28,679 nt of DNA from the NCBI GenBank assembly GCA_902364975.1, contig CABJFQ010000019.1, forward strand, positions 1 through 28,679, given 5' to 3'. Both the position numbers and the translations under genes were made by a program. This DNA is from Coriobacteriaceae bacterium (lineage in GTDB: Bacteria > Actinomycetota > Coriobacteriia > Coriobacteriales > Coriobacteriaceae). Below, one piece after another: positions 23,737 through 28,679 of this stretch (positions within the stretch are counted from its first letter, which is position 1; the number at the start of each line of letters is the position of its first letter). The notes beneath the pieces were generated by a model. The model was not told the origin of the DNA and ran no database searches. It saw only the letters and a list, made by a program, of their open reading frames with translations.

Positions 23737-23846
23737 TCTCCCGCCTGGAGAATGAGCGTGGATAATCTTCCACTTTGGGCCCAGTGGCACGCCAAAAGTG
23801 GGAGATTGTCCACGCTCGATTTCAAACGGGAGAATATCCACGCTCG
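23737..23846. repeat. GAGCGTGGAT repeat family, locus 3
   Basis: A 23-bp inverted repeat, 23754-23776 with 23795-23817, differs at two places; both are G-T wobbles if read as + strand RNA. A third unit, AAACGGGAGAATATCCACGC, follows at 23824-23843 and resembles the right arm of locus 1. The upstream part, 23737-23766, matches locus 2. It begins 15 bases after the regulator gene. Confidence 0.85.
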
Positions 23847-24060
23847 AATTTGCCAAGGAAGCCCGATCTCAACCTATATATAGGTACAAATGAGTTGTTA
23901 TCGAAGGGATGTTCTGCAGGCTCACTCCACCGTGCCAAAGTGTTCCCTCGGGAAATGTCACCGCTGTATCCAAAACCACCGTCCTTCACATCCAAACTCA
24001 ACAAAACCGCAGGTCACGGCTATATAGATACGCCCGGAACCGTGTATCTAGAGGTTTTCG
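23847..24060. other. Intergenic stretch with one palindrome
   Basis: The only strong signal is the 14-bp perfect palindrome ACCTATATATAGGT at 23872-23885. A weaker 7-bp inverted repeat, TAGATAC/GTATCTA, spans 24025-24050 just before the tRNA promoter. Open frames here lack ribosome binding sites and family resemblance. Confidence 0.45.
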
Positions 24061-24090
24061 TTGACAGCCCCCAAGGTTGCATCGTATTAT
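24051..24090 (+). promoter_or_regulatory. Strong promoter of the tRNA-tuf operon
   Basis: TTGACA (24061-24066) and TATTAT (24085-24090) with an 18-bp spacer. The preceding GAGGTTTTC and following GC match the promoter of rpmG (25882-25899) in 17 of 18 bases. Confidence 0.8.
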
Positions 24091-24152
24091 CTTTTTCGTT
24101 CGCGGGGGCGGCGGTCCAAAAGACCAAAGGACCTGCGGATACTTGAACGATT

Positions 24153-24234
24153 GGGAGTTTGCCCGAGTGGTTAATGGGGACGGGCTGTAAACCCGTTGGC
24201 TCTGCCTACATAGGTTCGAATCCTATAGCTCCCA
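24153..24234 (+). tRNA. tRNA-Tyr (anticodon GTA)
   Basis: The acceptor stem is 24153-24159 with 24227-24233, with one G-T wobble. The anticodon loop CTGTAAA gives GTA. A long variable arm (about 24198-24211) is present, as in bacterial tRNA-Tyr. CCA is not encoded: the sequence after the discriminator A24234 is CCC, so CCA must be added. Confidence 0.94.
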
Positions 24235-24244
24235 CCCGTCAAGT

Positions 24245-24320
24245 GCCTGTATAGCTCAGTCGGTAGAGCACTTCGTTGGTAACGAAGAGGTCACCAGTTC
24301 AAGTCTGGTTGCAGGCTCCA
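24245..24320 (+). tRNA. tRNA-Thr (anticodon GGT)
   Basis: The acceptor stem is 24245-24251 with 24310-24316. The anticodon loop TTGGTAA gives GGT, reading ACC and ACT. CCA is encoded at 24318-24320. It lies 10 nt after tRNA-Tyr and 3 nt before tRNA-Met. Confidence 0.95.
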
Positions 24321-24323
24321 TCC

Positions 24324-24400
24324 GGCGGTGTAGCTCAGTTGGTTAGAGCACACGGTTCATACCCGTGGCGTCACTGGTTCGAATCCAGTCACCGCTACCA
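24324..24400 (+). tRNA. tRNA-Met (anticodon CAT), elongator type
   Basis: The anticodon stem-loop CACGG-TTCATAC-CCGTG lacks the three G-C pairs of initiator tRNA, and the first pair is not the C-A mismatch of initiators. CCA is encoded at 24398-24400. The acceptor stem closes with a G1-T72 wobble (24324 with 24396). A tRNA-Ile with lysidine-modified CAT cannot be excluded from sequence alone. Gene order with tRNA-Thr favours Met. Confidence 0.88.
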
Positions 24401-24411
24401 TAGGTAACACG

Positions 24412-24474
24412 GTGGCTTCTCAATAGTATGTTGAGAGGCCACTATGGTATAAAGGCAAAGTCCCGTCCGGGGAC
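24412..24474 (+). promoter_or_regulatory. Hairpins between tRNA-Met and tuf
   Basis: A 12-bp stem (24412-24423 with 24431-24442, one wobble, 7-nt loop) lies 11 nt after the tRNA and has no T-run, so it may be an RNase processing site. An extended -10 like TGGTATAAA (24445-24453) follows, then a 5-bp GTCCC/GGGAC stem at 24460-24474 just before the tuf ribosome binding site. Confidence 0.5.
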
Positions 24475-24496
24475 GACCTGTTTAGAGGAGGGCTTT

Positions 24497-25687
24497 ATGG
24501 CCAAAGAGAAGTTTGAGCGCACTAAGCCGCATGTTAACATCGGCACCATTGGTCACGTCGACCACGGCAAGACCACGCTGACCGCTGCCATCACCAAGGT
24601 TCTCTCCGAGACCGAGGGCTGCAAGGCTGACTTCACTGCGTTCGAGAACATCGACAAGGCTCCCGAGGAGCGCGAGCGCGGCATTACGATCTCCGTCTCC
24701 CACGTCGAGTACGAGACCGCTTCCCGTCACTACGCTCACGTTGACTGCCCGGGCCACGCTGACTACGTCAAGAACATGATCTCCGGTGCTGCTCAGATGG
24801 ACGGCGCTATCCTGGTCATCGCCGCTACCGACGGCCCCATGGCTCAGACCCGCGAGCACATCCTGCTCGCCCGTCAGGTCGGCGTTCCCTACATCGTCGT
24901 CTTCCTGAACAAGTGCGACATGGTCGACGATGACGAGCTCATCGACCTCGTCGAGATGGAGACCCGTGAGCTCCTCTCCGAGTACGATTTCCCCGGCGAC
25001 GACATCCCCGTCATCCGTGGTTCCGCTCTGGGCGCTCTCGAGGGCGACGCCAAGTGGATGGACGCCATTCGCGAGCTCATGAACGCTGTCGACGAGTACA
25101 TCCCGACGCCTGCTCGTAACAACGACCTCCCGTTCCTGATGGCCGTTGAGGACGTTATGACCATCTCCGGCCGTGGTACCGTTGCTACCGGCCGTGTCGA
25201 GCGCGGTGAGCTCAAGCTCAACGAGCCCGTCGAGATCGTCGGCATCAAGGATACCCAGAACACCGTTGTTACCGGTATCGAGATGTTCCGTAAGTCCATG
25301 GACTTCTGTGAGGCTGGCGACAACGTCGGTCTGCTACTCCGTGGCATCAAGCGTGAGGACATCGAGCGCGGCCAGGTTCTCTGCAAGCCCGGTTCGGTTA
25401 CCCCGCACACCAAGTTCACCGGCGAGATCTACGTTCTGACCAAGGAGGAGGGCGGCCGTCACACCCCGTTCTTCGATGGTTATCGTCCTCAGTTCTACTT
25501 CCGTACCACCGACGTTACCGGTACGGTCAAGCTCCCCGAGGGCACCGAGATGGCTATGCCTGGTGACCACATCACCATCGAGGGCGACCTCATCCACCCG
25601 ATCGCCATGGAGGAGGGCCTGCGCTTCGCTATCCGCGAGGGTGGCCACACCGTCGGTTCGGGCATCGTCTCCACGATCATTGAGTAA
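24497..25687 (+). CDS. tuf: Translation elongation factor Tu
   Basis: A 396-residue GTPase that delivers aminoacyl-tRNA to the ribosome. G1 [11 protein letters not shown]2 with RGITIS, G3 DCPGHADY, G4 NKCD and G5 near GSALGA are all in the first 200 residues; domains 2 and 3 follow and end in [10 protein letters not shown]. The ATG at 24497 has GAGGAGG upstream; the frame is open earlier but crosses the leader hairpins. It follows three tRNA genes and probably shares their strong promoter, like the tRNA-tufB operon of E. coli. Codon use is strongly biased, as for a highly expressed gene. A terminator follows. Confidence 0.98.
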   Translation: MAKEKFERTKPHVNIGTIGHVDHGKTTLTAAITKVLSETEGCKADFTAFENIDKAPEERERGITISVSHVEYETASRHYAHVDCPGHADYVKNMISGAAQMDGAILVIAATDGPMAQTREHILLARQVGVPYIVVFLNKCDMVDDDELIDLVEMETRELLSEYDFPGDDIPVIRGSALGALEGDAKWMDAIRELMNAVDEYIPTPARNNDLPFLMAVEDVMTISGRGTVATGRVERGELKLNEPVEIVGIKDTQNTVVTGIEMFRKSMDFCEAGDNVGLLLRGIKREDIERGQVLCKPGSVTPHTKFTGEIYVLTKEEGGRHTPFFDGYRPQFYFRTTDVTGTVKLPEGTEMAMPGDHITIEGDLIHPIAMEEGLRFAIREGGHTVGSGIVSTIIE

Positions 25688-25715
25688 ATTAGCTCTTTGA
25701 TATAGCTGACTTAGA

Positions 25716-25749
25716 GAACCCGGCACTTATTTGGGTGCCGGGTTCTTTT
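25716..25749 (+). terminator. Terminator of tuf
   Basis: An 11-bp perfect stem (25716-25726 with 25735-25745, 8-nt loop) is followed by TTTT. Confidence 0.9.
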
Positions 25750-25881
25750 CTGCAATGGATATTGAGCCGTTGCTGGTGTCGAGAGGATCGATAATGGTTC
25801 TGGGTACACCGTCGATTAGATCTCGCTGGCCCCATTGATGTGTTCCAAATATGAATGGATCCACCGAGAACCAATTGATTC

Positions 25882-25920
25882 GAGGTTTTCATTGACAGCA
25901 CTTACATAGAGCTGATAAAG
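25882..25920 (+). promoter_or_regulatory. Promoter of rpmG-tRNA-Trp-secE-nusG
   Basis: TTGACA (25892-25897) is preceded by GAGGTTTTC. The -10 is GATAAA or ATAAAG at 25914-25920, spacer 16-17 bp. Bases 25750-25881 upstream hold nothing I recognise. Confidence 0.7.
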
Positions 25921-25966
25921 TACCATCTCGTGCCCGTACGGGGCGGATATGAAAGGTTCAGGATAC

Positions 25967-26116
25967 ATGCGTACTCTAGTTACTCTTGCGTGCACTGAGT
26001 GCAAGCGCCGCAACTATACGACCACTAAGAACAAGGCGAACATGCCTGATCGTATGGAGATCAAGAAGTATTGCCCCTGGTGCCGTCACCATACGCTGCA
26101 CAAAGAGACTCGCTAG
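25967..26116 (+). CDS. rpmG: 50S ribosomal protein L33, zinc-binding form
   Basis: A 49-residue protein of the large ribosomal subunit. It begins [19 protein letters not shown] and contains the two zinc-ligand pairs C-x2-C (CTEC and CPWC), so it is the zinc-dependent C+ form. Many bacteria carry a second, zinc-free copy for zinc shortage; none is seen here. The ATG follows CAGGA at a 5-nt distance. The conserved order rpmG - tRNA-Trp - secE - nusG supports the call. Confidence 0.95.
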   Translation: MRTLVTLACTECKRRNYTTTKNKANMPDRMEIKKYCPWCRHHTLHKETR

Positions 26117-26129
26117 TCTCTAGTCACAT

Positions 26130-26205
26130 ACGCCAGTAGTTCAATTGGTAGAGCATCGGTCTCCAAAACCGAGTGTTGAGGGTTCGAGTCCTTCCTGGCG
26201 TGCCA
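26130..26205 (+). tRNA. tRNA-Trp (anticodon CCA)
   Basis: The acceptor stem is 26130-26136 with 26195-26201. The anticodon loop CTCCAAA gives CCA. The discriminator is G26202 and CCA is encoded at 26203-26205. It lies 13 nt after rpmG, in the usual place before secE. Confidence 0.95.
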
Positions 26206-26214
26206 GTCATTATT

Positions 26215-26245
26215 CCGTAAGCTCCCAATTGGGGGCTTACGGTTT
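26215..26245 (+). terminator. Hairpin between tRNA-Trp and secE
   Basis: A 12-bp stem (26215-26226 with 26231-26242, one wobble, AATT loop) is followed by only TTT. It may be a leaky terminator that lowers secE-nusG expression, or a tRNA-processing site. Confidence 0.5.
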
Positions 26246-26281
26246 ACTCATGTATAAGCGCATTGCGCGGAGGTAACCCAA

Positions 26282-26620
26282 ATGGCCAACAAGAAGAACA
26301 AGAAGAAGGCTCAGCAGCCGGCACCTGCCAACAACGCTGCCGCCAACTCCAAGGTTGAGGCCAAGAAGGCCGTTGCCAAGAAGAACGAGAAGGCTGCGAA
26401 GTCCAAGAAGAACGAGAAGCCTGGTTTCTTCGCCCGCACCAGGAAGTATTTCGCTTCGGTGAAGTCCGAGATGAAGCGTGTCACGTGGCCCGATAAGAAG
26501 GAGCTCGTGAACTACTCGGTCGTCGTTTGCGCTTCTCTGATCGTCGTCGGCGTCGTCATCGCTCTGCTCGATGCTGGCTTTGGCGAGGCTCTTGCTCTGT
26601 TCTCTGGATTGAGGGGCTAA
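26282..26620 (+). CDS. secE: Preprotein translocase subunit SecE
   Basis: A 112-residue subunit of the SecYEG channel. The first 45 residues are rich in Lys, Ala and Asn, an extension common in actinobacterial SecE. The conserved cytoplasmic helix FFARTRKYFASVKSEMKRVTWP, with its VTWP motif, and one membrane segment (about residues 80-98) follow. GGAGG precedes the ATG. nusG starts three bases after the stop. Confidence 0.95.
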   Translation: MANKKNKKKAQQPAPANNAAANSKVEAKKAVAKKNEKAAKSKKNEKPGFFARTRKYFASVKSEMKRVTWPDKKELVNYSVVVCASLIVVGVVIALLDAGFGEALALFSGLRG

Positions 26621-26623
26621 ACC

Positions 26624-27160
26624 ATGTCTAAGCGTTGGTACGTCGTTCACACTTACTCTGGATACGAGAACCGCGTTAAGTCCGATCTCGAGCATCGCAT
26701 CGAGACTATGGGCATGCAGGACCGTATCTTTGATATCGAGATTCCTATGGAGCGCGTCACCGAGATTAAAGAGGGTGGCAAGCGTGAGACCAAGGATTCT
26801 AAGATCTTCCCGGGTTATGTCCTGGTTCGCATGGAAATGGATGACGACGCTTGGACGTGCGTTCGTAACACGCCTGGCGTCACCGGTTTCCTGGGCGGCA
26901 ACGGCAAGCCCGCTCCGCTTTCCCGTGACGAGTACAATAAGATGACTCGTCGTCCCGGTAAGGGCGATTCGCCCAAGCGCACCTCGGTTGATATTCAGGT
27001 CGGCACGTCCGTCCGCGTCACCGATGGCCCGCTTACCGACTTTGATGGCAAGGTCTCCGAGGTTAACACCGAGGCTGGCAAGCTCAAGGTCACGCTGATG
27101 ATCTTTGGCCGCGAGACGCCGGTCGAGCTCGACTTTAACCAGGTCGCTGTCATCGCTTAA
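26624..27160 (+). CDS. nusG: Transcription termination/antitermination factor NusG
   Basis: A 178-residue factor that binds RNA polymerase and modulates pausing and Rho termination. The NGN domain opens with KRWYVVHTYSGYENRVK and contains FPGYVLVRMEM and NTPGVTGFLG. The KOW motif is in QVGTSVRVTDGPLTDFDGK near residues 122-143. A GAGGGG ribosome binding site lies in the end of secE, so the two are coupled. It continues toward rplK with 120 nt between. Confidence 0.97.
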   Translation: MSKRWYVVHTYSGYENRVKSDLEHRIETMGMQDRIFDIEIPMERVTEIKEGGKRETKDSKIFPGYVLVRMEMDDDAWTCVRNTPGVTGFLGGNGKPAPLSRDEYNKMTRRPGKGDSPKRTSVDIQVGTSVRVTDGPLTDFDGKVSEVNTEAGKLKVTLMIFGRETPVELDFNQVAVIA

Positions 27161-27280
27161 GTTTTTGTCCGTTCGCGCGAGCGTGCTTCTTCTGTGACTG
27201 CTCATCTCAGGAGTGCTTCTAACACGTGCGTGCTTACGATATAGCAAGTACTTCACACTCGTGATTCGAAAGGAATGACC

Positions 27281-27709
27281 ATGGCTGAGAAGAAGGTTGC
27301 CAACGTCATTAAGCTCCAGATTCCTGCTGGTGCAGCTAACCCCGCTCCTCCCGTCGGCCCCGCCCTGGGCGCTGCTGGCGTGAACATCATGCAGTTCTGC
27401 CAGGCCTTTAACGCCGAGACGCAGGACAAGAAGGGTGACATCATCCCCGTTGAGATCTCTGTCTACGAGGACAAGTCCTTCTCCTTCATCACCAAGACCC
27501 CGCCGGCGGCTCACCTCATCAAGAAGGAGCTGAACCTCAAGTCTGGTTCCGCTAAGCCCCAGGCCGACAAGGTTGGTCAGCTCTCCCAGGAGCAGCTCAC
27601 CAAGATCGCCGAGATCAAGATGCCGGACCTCAATGCCAACGACATTGACGCCGCCAAGAAGATCATCGCCGGTACCGCCCGTTCCATGGGCGTCACCATC
27701 GCTGAGTAG
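27281..27709 (+). CDS. rplK: 50S ribosomal protein L11
   Basis: A 142-residue protein that binds the GTPase-associated centre of 23S rRNA. The N-terminal domain has [20 protein letters not shown] and [13 protein letters not shown]; the RNA-binding C-terminal domain ends [16 protein letters not shown] lies 6-11 nt before the ATG at 27281; the in-frame ATG two codons earlier is too close to it. The 120-nt leader before it has no clear hairpin that I would call an L1 site. Confidence 0.97.
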   Translation: MAEKKVANVIKLQIPAGAANPAPPVGPALGAAGVNIMQFCQAFNAETQDKKGDIIPVEISVYEDKSFSFITKTPPAAHLIKKELNLKSGSAKPQADKVGQLSQEQLTKIAEIKMPDLNANDIDAAKKIIAGTARSMGVTIAE

Positions 27710-27784
27710 CGATTTCTTATGGTAACGACGGGTGCTCCGACCTGGGCGCCCGTTAAATGTGTGCAATAGGGCACACGATACGAT

Positions 27785-27818
27785 GTGGGAGGGCTCACGC
27801 CCGTTTAACCACAGGAGG
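27785..27818 (+). promoter_or_regulatory. Possible L1 binding site in rplA leader
   Basis: GTGG (27785-27788) pairs with CCAC (27809-27812), and GGGC (27791-27794) with GCCC (27799-27802) inside, with asymmetric unpaired bases between. The strand GTGGGAGGG resembles the L1-stalk strand of 23S rRNA as I remember it. The structure ends exactly at the AGGAGG ribosome binding site. Two other hairpins lie upstream at 27728-27753 and 27759-27776. Confidence 0.35.
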
Positions 27819-27826
27819 TAATGCAC

Positions 27827-28534
27827 ATGGCTAAGCATGGTAAGAGCTATAACGCCGCTGCCGAGAAGATCGATCGCGCCACGCTCTACACCCCCCTTCA
27901 GGCTGCCAAGCTCATTAAGGAGCTCGACACCGCCAAGTTCGACGAGACCGTCGAGGCCCACTTCCGTCTGGGCATCGATACTCGTAAGGCTGACCAGAAC
28001 ATCCGTGGTTCCATCTCCCTGCCCCACGGCACCGGCAAGACCGTTCGTGTTGCCGTCTTCGCCGAGGGCGAGAAGGCCCGCGAGGCTGAGGCTGCCGGCG
28101 CCGACATCATCGGTTCCGACGAGCTTGTCGCCCAGATTCAGAAGGGCGAGATCAACTTCGACGCCGCTATCGCTACGCCGAACATGATGGCCAAGGTTGG
28201 CCGCATCGGTAAGATCCTTGGTCCCCGTGGCCTCATGCCGAACCCCAAGCTCGGCACCGTGACCATGGACGTCGCCAAGATGGTCTCCGAGCTCAAGGCT
28301 GGCCGCGTTGAGTACCGCGCCGACCGCTACGGCATCTGCCACGTGCCCCTGGGCAAGAAGTCCTTCTCTGAGCAGCAGCTCGTCGAGAACTACGCTGCCC
28401 TGTACACCGAGATCCTGCGCGTCAAGCCCTCTTCTGCTAAGGGCAAGTACGTCAAGTCCATCTCCGTGTCTTCCACCATGGGCCCTGGCGTCAAGGTCGA
28501 TCCCGCTATCCAGCGCGACTTCCTGGCTGAGTAA
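27827..28534 (+). CDS. rplA: 50S ribosomal protein L1
   Basis: A 235-residue protein of the L1 stalk, which helps release deacylated tRNA; in many bacteria it represses its own operon. Two-domain layout: [14 protein letters not shown] at the start, the inserted domain with [20 protein letters not shown], and [16 protein letters not shown] and [12 protein letters not shown] near the end. AGGAGG lies 8 nt before the ATG at 27827; an earlier in-frame ATG is only 2 nt from it. A strong terminator follows, so rplJ and rplL are a separate unit if they come next. Confidence 0.97.
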   Translation: MAKHGKSYNAAAEKIDRATLYTPLQAAKLIKELDTAKFDETVEAHFRLGIDTRKADQNIRGSISLPHGTGKTVRVAVFAEGEKAREAEAAGADIIGSDELVAQIQKGEINFDAAIATPNMMAKVGRIGKILGPRGLMPNPKLGTVTMDVAKMVSELKAGRVEYRADRYGICHVPLGKKSFSEQQLVENYAALYTEILRVKPSSAKGKYVKSISVSSTMGPGVKVDPAIQRDFLAE

Positions 28535-28570
28535 CTAACAGTTACTGCCTGAGCAAAGCAAGCATTGCTA

Positions 28571-28614
28571 AAGAGACCCGGTTCTGCCTCGTGCAGGACC
28601 GGGTCTCTTGCTTT
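28571..28614 (+). terminator. Terminator of rplK-rplA
   Basis: A 17-bp stem (28571-28587 with 28593-28609, one wobble, 5-nt loop) is followed by GCTTTT. The strongest hairpin of its type in the window. Confidence 0.9.
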
Positions 28615-28645
28615 TGAGTCAACGAAACCACCACGAAGGGGACAG

Positions 28646-28679
28646 TGAACTGCCTCCCATTTCTTGGACATCGGGAAAT
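28646..28679 (+). mobile_element. Possible left end of an IS3-family (IS150 group) element, cut by window edge
   Basis: TGAACTGCCTCCCATTTCTT followed by GGACATCG resembles the terminal repeat of IS150-group elements as I remember it (TGTACTGCACCCATTTTGTT then GGACG). Only 34 bases are inside the window and no transposase is seen. It starts 32 bp after the rplA terminator. Confidence 0.45.

Noticed and set aside
23775..24146. ORF of 123 codons across repeat locus 3
   Set aside because: It begins inside the repeat hairpin, lacks a ribosome binding site, and overlaps the tRNA promoter.
28390..28671. Reverse-strand ORF starting in the putative IS end
   Set aside because: It runs antisense through the rplA terminator into rplA; its start only reflects the terminal repeat sequence.

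Overview
The window is a chromosomal segment of a GC-rich Gram-positive bacterium, most like Coriobacteriia and probably Collinsella or a close relative. This is an inference from base composition, gene order and remembered features of the group (lysyl-tRNA synthetase with an added tRNA-binding domain, DisA, zinc-type L33, ClpC without CtsR); no database search was possible.

Layout, left to right. Positions 1-3286: tRNA-Pro, tatA, greA and lysS, mostly separated by clear terminators. 3674-8184: a ThrE-type threonine/serine exporter, a palindromic intergenic repeat and clpC. 8267-13363: an accessory stretch with a RelB/DinJ-PIN toxin-antitoxin pair, the dipeptidase pepD, a reverse-strand hipBA pair with three TGCA-box operators, and the manganese exporter mntP. 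13585-19103: a tightly packed operon disA-ispD-ispF-cysS-rlmB-yacP. 19104-24150: tRNA-Thr, a repeat-dense intergenic zone, then a reverse-strand PTS permease and phospho-beta-glycosidase operon with a divergent RpiR regulator. 24153-28534: tRNA-Tyr, tRNA-Thr and tRNA-Met leading into tuf, then rpmG, tRNA-Trp, secE, nusG, rplK and rplA. The last 34 bases look like the left end of an IS3-family (IS150 group) insertion sequence.

The backbone greA/lysS - clpC - disA - ispD - ispF - cysS - rlmB - yacP - rpmG - secE - nusG - rplK - rplA follows the order I recall for Bacillus subtilis (lysS ... rplA). It appears to be an old housekeeping neighbourhood interrupted here by two accessory blocks, 8267-13363 and about 19420-23850. 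The second block is bracketed by two same-orientation copies of a 30-nt intergenic repeat (27/30 identical, 4050 bp apart), which suggests it is a discrete module.

How the genes work together: the backbone handles transcript elongation (GreA, NusG), tRNA charging and tRNA supply, protein quality control (ClpC), c-di-AMP signalling (DisA), isoprenoid precursor synthesis (IspD, IspF), rRNA modification and ribosome assembly, and protein export (SecE, TatA). The accessory blocks add two toxin-antitoxin modules and one inducible sugar-uptake unit. The least explained material is in the intergenic DNA: the GAGCGTGGAT repeat family, the paired ATCTGTAACA palindromes, the orphan operator-like boxes before tRNA-Thr, and a 103-nt rod-shaped hairpin before rlmB.
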